A stretch of 64,000 nt of DNA, taken from NCBI RefSeq assembly GCF_002775205.1, contig NC_036451.1, positions 21,004,351 to 21,068,350 of the forward strand. Direction: 5' to 3'. Both the position numbers and the translations under genes were made by a program. Numbering within the stretch: position 1 is the first letter of the stretch; every line of letters begins with the position of its first letter. The DNA comes from Xiphophorus maculatus (taxonomy: Eukaryota; Chordata; Actinopteri; Cyprinodontiformes; Poeciliidae). Below are positions 12,001 to 26,300 of this stretch, piece after piece. A model generated the notes under the pieces. The model did no database searches. It was given only the letters and a program-made list of their open reading frames with translations, and was not told where the DNA came from.

Positions 12001-12242
12001 AGGATAGTGATGAGGGTACCTTTTTTCTCTTTTCAGGAAAGCGAGCGTGTCTCGGTGAAGGTCTGGCAAGGATGGAACTCTTCCTGTTTTTTGTCATCTT
12101 ATTCCAGAAATTTCACTTTTCCACTCCTGATGGCGTTGAGCTGAGTACAGAAGGGATAACTGGAGCCACACGCACACCACATCCATTCAAGATCTTTGCA
12201 AAATCCCGCTTTGACTTGAAGGTTACATGCGATAAAACATAA
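9020..12242 (+). CDS. Cytochrome P450 family 2, CYP2J-like, gene B (complete, 9 exons)
   Basis: Exons: 9020-9211, 9472-9637, 9715-9867, 9946-10106, 10617-10790, 10894-11035, 11131-11318, 11741-11882, 12037-12242, giving 507 residues with every junction GT-AG. Exon lengths equal those of gene A except exon 5 (one codon shorter), exon 6 (one longer) and a C-terminus extended by ten residues. The start is the ATG in the context tgacaATGTGG; an in-frame upstream ATG at 8,966 would put a charged peptide before the membrane anchor and is less likely. Landmarks are the anchor, [14 protein letters not shown]-helix AGSETT (306-311), EIQR and FSAGKRACLG with Cys444. It is clearly a diverged paralogue of A, not a recent copy. 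Expected role: ER-bound fatty-acid or xenobiotic monooxygenase. A poly(A) signal candidate, AATAAA, is near 12,632. Confidence 0.95.
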
Positions 12243-14320
12243 GCTGCAGGATGGACCACAGGCACTTTGCCAAAGTAACAGATCCATTTTCACAAATTGC
12301 AGAAACATCAGTGTTTTTAACCAGGCAATGTTGATGGATCTGACATTCTCCTTGTTCAGACAAATCTATATGTAATAATTTATCCGATTACCAACATTTA
12401 TCCTAGTCAACCATCATCAATCTTCTCAAACTCATGTGACCCCATCATTTACTCACAAGGTTTTTGTTTTGAGAGCCTGTCAACGAATCGTGTTTATGAT
12501 TGGATTCATTTCTGCATTTGTTTTTGTTAGTAGACTGATGCTGGATGATGTGATAATATAATCGCTTTCTTTTATTAGTCACGGCTTCCTTAATATAACC
12601 TACTGAGGATTGAGATTTGACTGAAAAAAATAAATAAACTGCAATTTTTGAAAAAGATTTTATTCAGCAAAAAAGCTATTAAATTTTCTAAAATTCATTA
12701 TACATTTCTTTAATAAGTTACACACAAACATTTAGCATTATGCAGGTTGCTGTGTACCTTCTACCTGATTGTACAGTCTATTTTATTAAATGACTATGCC
12801 TTTAAGTCAGCAATTTACAATAATAATTAGCTGCAAAGAAAGAGATTCAAGTGACATACATCCATTAACCACATGTGGCCGTATAACAGAACATCTTGTG
12901 CTGCTGACAATAAACAGAGAAAAGGCAGTAAAGAGACTGCTAAACCTGAACATCTTACAATGTCTTGTAAAGGAATTCACACACCTTCCAAAAACACAAA
13001 TTTCAATGAATTTTTTGGGGATGTTTTGTGACACAATATGAAGTGTAAGGAATAAGGATTATAGGATTTCGTCTAAGTAAATATCTGAAAAGTGGGACAA
13101 GCATTTTGTATTGACTCTGCATTCATAATTGAGATCACAGTGAAAGATGGTTTGACAGAGAATTGACCGAGGACTGAATACATAAGCACTCCCCACTTTT
13201 CAGATATTTGTAAAGAACTTTATAATAGTCCATCTTCAAAAGGTCACCATAAAATCCGCCTGTGTCTGTGGCTGCTGCGTGTCAAAACTAAATATTTTTG
13301 CAGGGTGGTGGATATTTAACTATATGGTGTCAGACTGATCACTTTTAGCACAAAAGACAATAAGTGCTTTTCAAAATGTTCTTTTAATCAGCATCCTAAA
13401 GGAAAACATTGACATGTATTAAAAGTTTTAGTGTTACAATTTGCAGGAGCTTTAAAAGTGTTCGACCTGGATGTGATGGCTGCATGAAAAGCTGGTGTTG
13501 AATCATTAATTTCTGTATCAGTAACATATTTATTGACTTAAAGAATCAACACATACAGTAATCAAAAAGGTCCATCAGTTCCCATCGAGAGTATATAGAA
13601 AAGATAATGGACTACTCCCAGACCTCTTATTGCAGCACCTCAAGTGTTAATTAGAGTTAATATGACTTAATTTGTTTCAACAGCATTTGAAATTATAAAC
13701 TTTTCAATTATAGGACAAATAGAGAACAAGTGCTTGTTTAATGCTTTGAAATCCTTGGTGGCCGGCACCAGATATGGCTGGATCAACACTATTCATGCTG
13801 TTGGATTACACCACACCTTTTAAAGTGTCCCCACTGTGACGTACATTTCTTAAATATTTGTACAATCATTTCATTTGATTAGATTTCAGAGATTCAAGTC
13901 ACCATTTAAACTAAAGCTAAAATAGCAGGCCTCTTTTCCACAAGGATTTTCCCCTTTAACTTCTGACCTTACCACAATACAAGGAGAGCTATGTTATAAA
14001 AGCTAAATATGAGGATGGAAAAGACAAACAAAACAATCACAAGGCAGAGAGGATAGTCGTTGCAAATCTACATCTAGCTTTGGCTTGTGAGGTCAACTTG
14101 GGGTAATGTCTCTGCAAGGTTGTCCTTCAGGCTAATGTACAGCAGGGTATACCAACACAACCTCTGCTTTGACCTGGGATGGGTCTGATAAGTTCTCACT
14201 GATCACACGCAGTCTGACCCTCCTCAAAGGCTGACAGCAGATGCATTTAAGGTCACTTGAGTGCTTACACTGTTGTGTATTTTTGCCTAGTTTAATCGAT
14301 GTGAGGTGCTGTGACACTGT
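12243..14320. other. Convergent 3' region between CYP2 gene B and hook1
   Basis: Both genes point into this interval. It should contain the P450 3'UTR (AATAAA near 12,632) and the hook1 3'UTR (minus-strand AATAAA at 13,534-13,529, about 0.8 kb past the hook1 stop). A transposon-like inverted repeat lies at 13,079-13,209. No coding exon is seen. Confidence 0.6.
12945..13240. mobile_element. Palindromic Tc1-like non-autonomous fragment
   Basis: The opening cttgtaaaggaattcacaca resembles the gcctt..aaagtattc ends of fish Tc1-like elements. The segment around atatctgaaaagtgggacaa (13,081-13,100) recurs inverted as ccccacttttcagatatttg (13,190-13,209), so two ends of one family face each other. 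No transposase is left. Confidence 0.5.
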
Positions 14321-17300
14321 CTATTTGGAGGTAGTGGCAGGCACGCTGGCGGTAGCGGCCCTGCGTGGGGCGTTTGAGACTTGCCGCTGCTGCGTCAGGA
14401 AGGACTGGCCGGGGGGGAACATGGCGGCAGCGCGGCCTCCGAGACGAGATTCCATGGCCAACTTCTGAAAGTGCAAACTCTAATAGCACAGAAACCAGAG
14501 GTAAATTGTAGTCATTGATTTAAAGAAAACTGAAAATGTCATTAGTAGAGATGTGCCGATCATAATTAGCCAAGTCTGTCTCTTTAGAGAACAATAATAC
14601 GAGAAGTCCTAAAAACAGTAATCAACACTTTTACCGAGCATACCTGCGGTGAGAAATCATTCATTATCTTAATGCGAAGGCAACATCACGTGTGAGCGCA
14701 GTCGCCAGGAAAGAATGGAAAACAAAAATACCTTCTTCGCTGATTGATAGCCGGCTTTAACAAAGGTAACATATAAAAACATAGACGGTGTTCAGCTGGG
14801 GAAAAAAACAGCACTAAATGCAACGACAGCCTCCTGGTTTCTGCTTATGTGGCGTTAATAGCTTAGTGATTTAAATACTTCTTATTCTGAGTTGTTCTGA
14901 ATGTCTAGTGTCAGATAAAACTGTTAGTTTCTACCACTAAAAGGATTTATTTATTTTCAAAAAGCTACATCAAAGCAACTTCATGTTATCTGCTGAAAGT
15001 TTAGCTCTCACTCGCCGTCTCACAGCATCAGTAAACTTGACACCTTGCGACATATGCATTAGAAAAATTTTCCTTTTATGCAGCTTTTATTCCTCAGTGC
15101 TTCCTTTAACTTTATTTATTTACATCCCACCGATAGAGAACTGAATATAGTTAACCAAATCTCGCAGAAACAACACCCAGATTGAAGACGGTTGTTGACA
15201 GCATGATATTTTAGTGACTACTACGGTGCATTTACTGTTCAGTATAAAGTTAGACATTTTATTTTGACCGTTTGTTATTGAATCGCTACTGATGAGTATT
15301 ATGGTTGGTTGTGAGATGCTGCATTATTTTGGTTTTGCATGAAACTAGCTGTTTATTAACAAGATCAACCTTGTCTAGTGTCAGAAACTAGATCCCAAAC
15401 AGAAACGTGTTACAACTCTGTCAATGTCTGCAAAAAGAATATAAGCATTGTGTCTTTTTATGCTGCTATCCAAGTCTGATAGTGCTTTAAAGTTCTCTCA
15501 ATCACTTCAGTAAATGCCACCACTGTGAAATGTGAATAGTATGCATTTTTAATTAAAGCTGTAACAACTCACTTTGTTATACCAGGCTGTAACAATCAGC
15601 TTCTCCTCATACTCTCTTAGCCTGGCCTGCTCACATTGACGCTAAGAAGAAAAAAAACACATTCAGTTTCACAATTAATGAATGCTATACTCAAATTGTT
15701 TGCAAACTCATACTAGAATCAATTAAATAAAGCTGCAATTACTTCAAGGTTGAGAATCTGTTTGTCCCGATCTGCCAGCTGGCTTCTGAGAGCCTGGATC
15801 TCAGCGGTGGCAGGATTCAGCTTGGGGTCCAAGGCTCGAATTACCTTCAAGGCAAAAGTAAGGGTCAAGATGAAAATATTGATAAGTAACTTGATTTCAC
15901 TCCACATCTAAGAGTTACCAATGCTAAATTAATTTAACTCACATTGCGAGCCTTCTCCAGATACATCTTGTATCTTTCTTCCATGGCCCGCATGTCGTCA
16001 TCCTTCTTTTTCAGAGCAGCCATCAGCTCATCCACTTTCAAAGCTGAGAAGCAACAAGTCAGTTTTCTATTACATGTTGAAAGCACAACACAACTGCATT
16101 AAAACTTTTAAACCATACATGTCTGGGTGTGGTCAGGCTGAAGGTCCTCCAGAAGCTCTTTCTTCTTCATGATTTCATCCTGAGCCTCGTTCAGCTGGGA
16201 CCTGAGGAAAAACAAGTGATCCACTTCCACCTACTGGAAAACATAAGCTTGTATTTCTATCTGAGAGCAAACTCACTTACATGTGAGCATCCAGTTTCCT
16301 CTTTAGATTTGACTGAAAATGAAAAAGATATGTCAAAACTGAGCATAACATCCTGGATGAAGCCTTTCTATTGAAGGCTCTTCCTCATTTTTCATGTCCA
16401 TATCACATACTTTGTCAAACTCAAATGTCTAATTATGCAAGTAAGTAATTGAGCCCAAGTAACTAAATACACAAACTACTCAAATAGCAGGTAATTCAGT
16501 ACTCAAGTGAGTACGTTACAAGTATGTAAGCAAATTAACCAAATACTTAGGTTAGTAACTAGGAACTTAAGTACCGTAATTAAGTCACTAAGTAATTGAG
16601 TAACAAAGGGAGTGAAAATGTATTTGTCAAGAAGGAAGAAATTAAATATTTTCCACTCCCTGATCTCTCTCACTCAATTATCATTTTTTCCAGTCTGGCT
16701 TCAGACTACATTGTAACTCAGTTTTTTGCTGACAGAGCATGTTTGCACCCTCACATCATCTGGTTTGGCAGCCTGGCTCTGCAGAGCCTTCTGCAGATCT
16801 TCCACCTGCTGCTGCAGCTCACCGATGCGCTCTAGGCTCAATCTGAAGATGAAGCAGCAAACAGAAAAACATCAACATGCAGAAAGAGAATCAACAAAAA
16901 GGAGCACAAATGCAGCACACCTGTTCTCTGTGTCCAGTTTGCTGTGAGTCTTCTCAGCTTCCTCCAGCTGGGTCTGCAGGGTGGCAATCTTCTCCTGCTC
17001 ATATTCCTCCTGCTGCACTCTCAGCAACTTGTTCTCATGCTGCAGTCTGATGACCTTTTCTCTAAATAACCACGACAGTCAGTAATCACACACAACATTG
17101 TAGCAGAAAGAATACAAATGGATACGATGAAGCAGTAAAATACTACCTGTACTCAATGGGAATTAATTCAGCTGCCAGGTTTTCATGGCTGGGGCTGCCA
17201 GAGGGAAGGATCCCTAAGTACAAAAAGGTACAGTGATGTGCAAAAAAAGTATTTACTCCCTTACAATTTTCTTCTGGTTTTGCTTCTTTTTTTTTTATTG

Positions 17301-20300
17301 CCATACTTATATTTTCCAACCAGACAAAGATAACATCAGTAAACAGAAAATGCAGTTTTCTAACAATTTAAGTCATTAAGGTAGAACAAGATAATAAAAT
17401 TAACTTCCTTGCCCTCGAAACCTAATTAGTTGTTGTTGTCAGGCTGATTATTTGTTTATTTGAAACATGTTTGAGTGACAAAAAAAGAAATCAGTGTGAG
17501 GATAAATCATTTCCACAGTACTTTAGGCAGTAAATAAAAGCATCATTAATTGATTGATGAAGTACCTGATTGTGAGAGCTGGTCCTGTTGAGCCTGAGTG
17601 CATCGCAGCTCCTCGTTGATTTCCTTCAGAGAATCTCGTTCAATGATGATACGCTAACGGTGTAAAGTTGTTTTTTTTTAAAAGGTAAAGATGTTAAGCA
17701 AAGCCAATATATAGTACATATTAATGGTGAAATGTTATAAGATGTTGAACCTCTTTTTCTTTCAACACAGTTTCATGCTTCTCTTCCAACTTTTTCATCT
17801 CAAACGCCATGATGTCTGCACGTCTGGTTTCCTCTGACAACTTATTGTGGAGGTCTTGGACCTTTTGAAACAAAAAAACAAATCTATTTGTACGGCTGAA
17901 ACGATTAATAAGATGAATCGATTATTGAAATGATCGTCAACTAATTAAGTAATTGATTAATTGTTAACTAGAGCATACAAACTCAAAAAAAGATAATTTG
18001 CTGAAAGAATATTAGAATATTAGCAGATGTTAAGCCAAAACTGTCCAAAAAATATAAACATTTTGCATTTAAGATGAAAATCTTCTTTGTAAACATTATA
18101 GTATAATACAATCTTGAATAAAAATGCTTAAAAGGCTAAATAAAAAAATTGCAAAGTGTGGCAATTTATTATCAGATTGTGAGAATACTGAATGGAATAA
18201 TCAATTACTAAAATAATCGTTAGTTGCAGCCCTATATGCTTGGTACTAAACACATTCCCCAAATGCAAATTATATGACATATAATCAAAAAATGATATGT
18301 AATCTTGCAATAAGAGTAAGCTCTTTACTTGTCTTTTGTAGGACTCCAGCTGTGCGCGGGCAGCGTTTGCTTTGCGCAGCTCCTCCTCCAGAGTGACGCT
18401 GTTTTGCATGTAGATCATGTTATTCTCCTCCAACAGCTTCACCTGCCGCTTTAGGTCACCGAGATTTTCCAGCTTACGCTTGTAGGTTTCCACTGATGCC
18501 TCCAGGATCACCACTCTGTCTGAGCAGTTCCTGAAGAAAATCAACACAATTATTTCCAGTAAATAAGTCAAATGTTGCAGTGAGACTGAAGTGTCGTTTG
18601 TAGTAGTATAGTAGTTTCCAAAAGCATTTATATTCTTTGGACTTTTACAAACATTGATGTGTTTGCTGGAATTCTCTTACAAGCACTGTAAAATGGAAGT
18701 GCAGGCCAATTTTGTTCAACCTACTTATTGTTTACTGAGGTAGAGTATTAGGGTGACACATAGATCAATGTATTTAGGAGTGAATAGAAGCTAGAAAAGT
18801 TAAACTACAGTTTAGAAATCAGTGTTGTACAGATATTAACTTTATTACAAATGACAAAAAGAACAACTTTGGAAGCATTTGTTTAACACCAACCTCAGAA
18901 CATCCAGTTCGTCTTTGAGAGCCCGTGATTCCTCTGCCAAACTGGTAAGCTCATCGTTGCGATGCTGAAGTTCAACCAGCTGCTTCTCCAGCTCCTCACA
19001 GTGGATCCGGTAGTCATCCTTGGCAGCTTCCAGCCTAGAGGTAGCACGCGCACACACATGAGCATTTGGTCTTCGCTGCAAATACACAGCTGAGAAGCAT
19101 TTAAAGCCACAGTAAACAACCTAAAGTTCTCTTCCTGCAGAGTCTCCAGTTGCTGCTGAAGCTGACTGTGTTTCCTGCCTGATGGCGTGCTGGGGTCATC
19201 AAATGTGTCCAACTGGCTGGCTCGGTCTGTTAGGACATCGTTCTCGGCCAGAAGGCTGTTGCGTTCCTCTAGGAGGGCGGCCACCTGACCAGGAACAAAA
19301 ATGTCAGTGCAGCTCTCATTAGGAGTTTTATGTTGATGTGGATTAAAGTAAGCAGAAAGGAGCTGCAGTGTTAAAGTTCCTGCAGGTCAATAACAGCATG
19401 CAGAGCAGAAAAGTTACATCTGAGAATTAAAAGAGACCGAAGAAACAAAACACAACTCCAATGTATGGCTTAGCTGTAAAGTTTCACATTGTTGAATCAG
19501 AAACATTGATCTGAGAGGCAAGTCAGGTTTCAGATGTTGTTCTGGCTTCTTTTGTGACCCTCTGGATGAGTTGCTGATCCACTTGTGGAGTAATTTAAGA
19601 AGGTCAGCCACTCCGGCGAAGGTTCACCACCATTCTAAGTTTATTCCTTTGTGGATATGCCCTGTAAATGGCTGTACAGCCTTTTGTTTTCCATCCATTA
19701 TTGAATTTCTTTGGTTCTGGGTGCAAAGTGTTGCTTTTTAGACCTTTTAGTCTGCTTCATGTTGTCACACAGGCCCAAGTTATTTCTTGATTCTAAAGGT
19801 TTCTTCGTAGTCCCGTGTGGGTGGGGCTAACAAAACCGAACTTAGCTTTCTTGGTTGAACACAGTTAACTGATTGACCAAAGTCAGCAATTATTTGTTCA
19901 TGTAAGACCAAGTTGGTTTATGCAGTTTTTTCCATTCAGTAAATATCTCATATTTTCTAAAGATTTACACATAAAAAATTTTAAATGAGTAAGGAAGAAA
20001 TACTTTTTCACAGCACTGTACTAATAGACTGAATTAGGAAGACTAAAACCATTGCCCGATTTTAAAGTTATGTTATTAAGACAATACCCCTAAAACACAC
20101 ATATGGACATAAAATAGTCATGTTTAATGTAGCTTGACTTCACATTTTTGTGAGTTTCTGAGCATGCTTTTCCCTAAAGAAGAGGACAAATGGCTAGCAA
20201 AGTTCCCATTCAAATACTGGAATATTGCAAAAATTACTAAACAAGCTTTGCATATCTCATCAGAACCCTGTTTGAGCCCTCTGTTAGCAAAGTTAGAGCA

Positions 20301-23300
20301 AACATTCGAGTAGCTGGTTTAGATTGGTTTAGTTCCCGTCTCCCCGACGATAAGCTGCACTTTACTTACCTCTCTGCCCAGAGACCCAAGCAAGGCAGGA
20401 AATTGACCAAATCAATCTGCTGAGAATCGAGGTAAACAGTTGATCAGTCCCTGTGTTATACGTGGTCTCCCTGCACACTAGCAGTGGTAGTGCAGGCTGG
20501 ATGCCACAGTGGAGCCAGCACAACCCAGACTGAGTCCACAGTCATTCTGCCACAGCAGCTCCAGACAATGGAGCCAAGCATTACAGAGAGTTGCAAAACT
20601 TTGGGTTACACTGTACCAAAGGCATGCATGTCTGAACACAGACAAAGTTAAAATCTGCAAACTAATGAGATGTTCTAGAGCCCACTTTGGGAAAAAAAAA
20701 ACAAAAAACTTATTGCCAAGTGCTTTATGAAGAACTTTATGTCTGAACAGAATGAGGTTGTGAACAAGCTTTATATTCACCTGTAAGTCAAGCTCCTGAC
20801 AGCGTTGGGCTAATGCGTCCTTGTCTGACATGAGTTCAGAAAGGTCTGCCAGGAGTTTTTTCACCTGGACACATGATTGAGAAACAGAATTACAATGAAA
20901 AATTAAAAAAAAAAACATTAGAAAACACACTTCTCAAATGTCAAACATCAGAGCTATTTCAATTTAATTTATTTATACAGCACCATTCGAGACAGATGTC
21001 ATCTCAAAGCATTTTATAAGAAAACCAGCCTTTCCACATCCTCTGTCATGCGTCATCCACAAACTTAATTTTATTTTGGTTTTATGAAGACTTACACAAA
21101 GTAGCAAAAGCTGAAGTATAAAAGAAATTATATTCGTTTTCTTTTTAAAATAATTGTAAAACATTTATATTCAGACTTCTGAATGAATAACTCATAAAAC
21201 TGGAGTTCGACTGGGCCATTGTAACACATGGATATGATTTAATGTAAATCATTCCAGTAAATCTCTGGCTGTATGTTTAGGATTGTCGTCCTGCTGAAAG
21301 TTGAACCTCCTTCCCAGTATCTTGTGCAGCCTCTAAAAGGTTTTCAAGTTGGCTCTATCCATCTTCTGATCAACTGTGAACAGCTGGGAATGGCATAGTG
21401 GGGTTTTTGTGCATTGTTAGTTTCAGTCCACATAATGGTGTTTTGCATGAAGACGGAGGTCATCTGACCAGAGGATGTTCTTCTGCATACTTCCTGTGTC
21501 AACAGTATTGCTTGTGACCAGCTACAAACCCGACACCTTCAGGCTTTTTTTACCCTAACAATAGGTTTGTTTTGCACTCTTCTAAAAAGGCCAGGTTTAT
21601 GGAGAACATAAGTAGGACTTGTCTTGTCAACACATTCATCCACCTAGGGATCTCTGCAGCTTCTGGAGAGTTACCTTTGCTGCTTGAATGATTAATTAAA
21701 GCAGCAAAGGCTCAGTCTGTCAGTTTATGTGGACAGTAATGTCTTGGGGGAATTGCATTTGTGTTTTTCCATGTTCAGATGAAGTATGGAAAATGTGATC
21801 TGTGGATTCTGTATTACAGTTTGTGATACTTTGTGACAAAGTGTGAAACGTATCAATGAGTTTCAATACTTTTGAAATTCACTGCAGCTCTTGTTACATT
21901 CTTTTACAGCAAAACATTGAACATTGTTGATTATGAAATGTCAATTAGTGAAGAATGACTATACATTATACAATAAAAAAGAAGACAAAATGACAGAATA
22001 ATTACTGACCTGCTGTTCTGGGTCCCCTGACAGCTCTGTTCCTAATGCTGCTGAATTATCCTTTTTCATGAGCTGATGAGGAAAATGTCATCAGGTTATT
22101 AGATATAAGCAACAGAAGAGCTGCAAAACATCAGCCTAGTTAAACCAGGGTGGTGACAAAATATCACTAAGGAACATAGAAAAGCCAACTATGATGATAT
22201 TCTACATTTCAAAATAATAATAATAAAAAAGAATAAATGTGTAGTATGGTCACTACCAGTGTTGGCAGACATGAACATTAGAGCTGGATGATAAAACAAA
22301 AACATGAAATATAAAATGATGTTTGTGAACAGAATGATAACAATGACACATAAATAGGTAACTGGGTTTAATGTCCTGCGACAGACTGGCGACATGTCCA
22401 GGGTGACCCCGCCTCTCGCCCGGAACGTTAGCTGGAGATAGACACCAGCACCTCCCGACCCCACTAGGGACAAGGGTGTTAGAAAATGGATGGATGGGTG
22501 GATGGATTAATGTCTTTCTGCTTTGGGTTCACAGCAAAGACAGAGGCCAGATAATAACTGGTCTATCCAGGTCTTTCCACAACAACTTCTGCATCTGGCA
22601 CCTTTCAAAGACTTTTCCAAACATTAAAACAAGGTGCCAATTTTAACTAGAATTGTCTGTAAAATCTAATTTAAATGAGAGAGAAACTTAACGAACCAAC
22701 CTCCTGGATAGCTTTCATGACCACATGCTGCACAGACTCCTCCATGGTCATAATTATCTGAATGTACTCTGCCAACAGAGGAGAACATCTTCTCAACAAG
22801 AGGACTTTTTGCTTTTACTTCAGAAAGACTTATAGAATTATAAGCAACTATATTTATACAACATCTGTTCCAACCGTAAAAGCAGTAACAAACCTTGTTG
22901 CTGCTCACATCTGACAGCACAGCCCAGTATGAGCTGCAGCAACCTTCCCATCTCCACCGGCTCTGCGTGCTCTGCCACCCGTGAGACATCCGGCAAAGGG
23001 AAGTATGAAATGTCCTGAGCAATGACCTGGTGACACACAGGCATAAATAAAAACCTTATTTATGCCTTTATGTACCTTATAAAACCTTTATAGACAAAAC
23101 ACTTCCTAAATTGCCAAATAAAAACCAATATAAAACCACTACTGCAGGAAGCCAGGGGGAATCTATGGACTTCATACCTCATTATAATAGTCGACCACCT
23201 TCTGAAGGATCTTCTTCAGATTGTTCATCTGAGAGGAGAGAGATTTGAAAATATAATCAGCTTCAAATGTATCAAAAAGACCAATTGCCAACTAAGGCTC

Positions 23301-26300
23301 CAAAATGCAACATGCAATATGTTGGTGAAAGTCACTATATGAATATGACTTGCTATAAATAATAAAAAAAATGTTACTCAACATCGTTAGTCTCAACATT
23401 CTGGGTTAATTCCGAACATGCAATTTTTTAATGACTTCACCGCCACTTTACCTTCTCAAACAATTTTTTGCTGCATTAAAGAATAAGCATCAAATACGTT
23501 ACCAACATAGAATCAGAATCCATGTTACTTAAATTATTAGCTAAAATTTACTGCAGCCAAACCAGTTCTTTTCTATTTTAATATTGCGTGCAATGAGTTT
23601 TGATAATAAATTTGCATTGAACTGTGCAGTCCTACATCATACACCTATTTAAGTAACAGTATACTAAATTAAAACAACAGAGGCAGTTTTTCCAACTGTT
23701 TTTCTGTTTCCAAACTTTTTCTGTTGGAAAAACTTAATTTTAACAATAATAAACTGGTAAAAACTTTAACTCTACTTCAGAAATTTTACTTGATCTCATA
23801 AGCAGATCCCTTTGTTATATTTTTTACTTTTGTTTGTCTTTTTGGTGTAATATACCCTTTTTTACATGTATTTGATTATATTTCTGACACTTTTTGTTAT
23901 GAAAACAGTATAACTGAAAAAGTACACATTGTTTTATTTTACCAATGTATATATATTTATTTAACTTTTGCTTTTTTAGTTAATTCATTCTGCTTTAAAT
24001 ATTTCAAGACTTTAACATCAACACTGTCAATGTATGTAGTTATTCCTTCTTATTTTTTTTATATATTTTGATATTTGTCATTGAGTTAATGATCCTATGT
24101 ATGTTCATGTTATTTGTTTGAAGTAAAGTAAAAAAAAAAAAAAGAATAAACAAATAACTGTATTCTAATTGTAAAGACAAACACACTCCAGGTAAAATCC
24201 ATATTTGCCACAGAAATGTTTACAAAGCTAAATAAAGAAGGAGGAATAGAAAACACACACAAGCTAAAATCTGCCTTCTAATCATCATCATGACTGTTTT
24301 GTTAGATCGTCAACATAATCTAATCCTAATATTATTATAATTAATCCCACACTTGAATCACAACAAATCTATTCAATGCAGGTTAAAGGCAGCAACAAAG
24401 GAGCAGGTTTGTGGTCAGCATTAAATGAAATGTGGAGCAACCAGTGCATTCATTCAGAGAGGGCCAATGCTACACAGTGAGGATGTGTCTTTATACCTTC
24501 AGTCTCCAGTTGTCCTCAACATCTGTTTTGATACGGCTCGTCCATGCTTCGTTGAACCACGTGGGGTCTCTGCACCACAAGCAGTGGAAAGAAAAAATAG
24601 TTGAACTGCATGTAACATCTTTTAGAAAAACGGAAAATTCATTTTTCTTTTCAATGATAAAAGTAATTTATCACTAGGTAAGGCCAACGTTTGACTACTG
24701 ATCTGTGAGATTACATGCCTGAAGCAACTATACTCACTGGCATAGTTGGAAAGTGGTTTCACAAAACTAAATAAAAAATAAATAAAAACAGCAACAAAAA
24801 AAAAAAGTACATTTAATTCAAATGGGGGAAAAAACTTTTTTTTTAAGTCTCTAGGTAATAATTCCCCTTCTTTTTAACAACTAGTCATTTGTTTAATCAT
24901 TGGGCATTGTACAAAATGTTTGTTTTTTTTACAGATATGCCATCTATTTTCTTAATACATGTGATTTCTTACATCTGATGAAGTGCCTGTGACATTGCTG
25001 CTCCCGTGGTGAGCTCCTCCACGGTGCTGCAAGGTGCTGGAGTGTTGAATGTCTGCAGCTGTGAGGAAAAACACAAGATCGTTATGATCATAGTAGTGTA
25101 GCCTAATTTATCATCCATCATCCATTATACTATTGAGAAATTTAGAATTGTCCTTGGGAAAATTTCTAATAGTAAGAAATACACAAAAAACTAAATGTGA
25201 AAAGAGGTGTCAGGTGACTAGTATCCTGCAACTTTTATAGTATTAGAACTTGTAGAAGAGTGCAACTTTCAGATTGTTTTAAACCCATCTGTTTTTTAAT
25301 TGCTCATTAAAGAAATGCAGATCTTTTTGTAAATTTTACAGACATACCTAGTGAAAATAAAAATAGAAACATGATCTAGGGATACATAATATATTGGTTT
25401 CACCATCAATATTAGGTATCGTTTGTCATTTTTATCAACTGAGCCAAAGTTTATTTCCATATTGTTGTCATTTGTGTATGTGTAACAGGATGTGGTTGGT
25501 CCTGTAGTATTTATTTGGCAATGTACAGTGATAGTGATGCAGTGCAGGACTATAGGATGTTTAACTGAAGCATCACAGAAGTAATGTCAGTGGTGTGGTC
25601 GTCTGCAATTTTAATATCATATTTTTATACAAGTACATCCTCAGTAAGATCTAATAAATCTACATGAGGTCAACATACTTAAACAATACTAGGTACTCTC
25701 CTGGTTTTTGACTTATAAAGCCACATTTAATAAGTTACATAGCTTTTTCCCCCTTTTAATTCCAGGAGCACAAAAAAAATCTCCTGATTAATTCAATTAT
25801 CTGTATGACTACAGAAAGGGAATTTTTTTAATTGATTTTCAGTCTTAGTCCACTCAACTTTCTATATTTATTTCAAACACTTTTAATGTAACTTTTATTT
25901 ATTAACAATATTCTTTTATTTTATGCTTTTATGTGTAATGATTATGTATTTGTTGGGTTATGGCACGTTCAGAGCTCCATAATTGACATATTTGCATATG
26001 TTGAATGCTAACTGTAACATGCAGCAGGCTGTAGTTCCTTACCCTGTTGCAACTCTTTGTACCGGTTGACTTGGTGTTGCTACGGTAACTATGCCTTTCA
26101 AGCTAACGCTAAGCGCTAAAAGAAAATATCAGTTTATTGTAGACCACATAGCCGTGTCTTCTAACATAACTTCTTTATTTTCACTCGGCTAGCTTTCCGC
26201 AGAGCCCTACCACCTACACCACACAGGTGACAAAAATACCGCAGTCCTTTAAGCTTCATTTGACCAAATACACTCACCCATATTATCAGGCTTTCCACCA

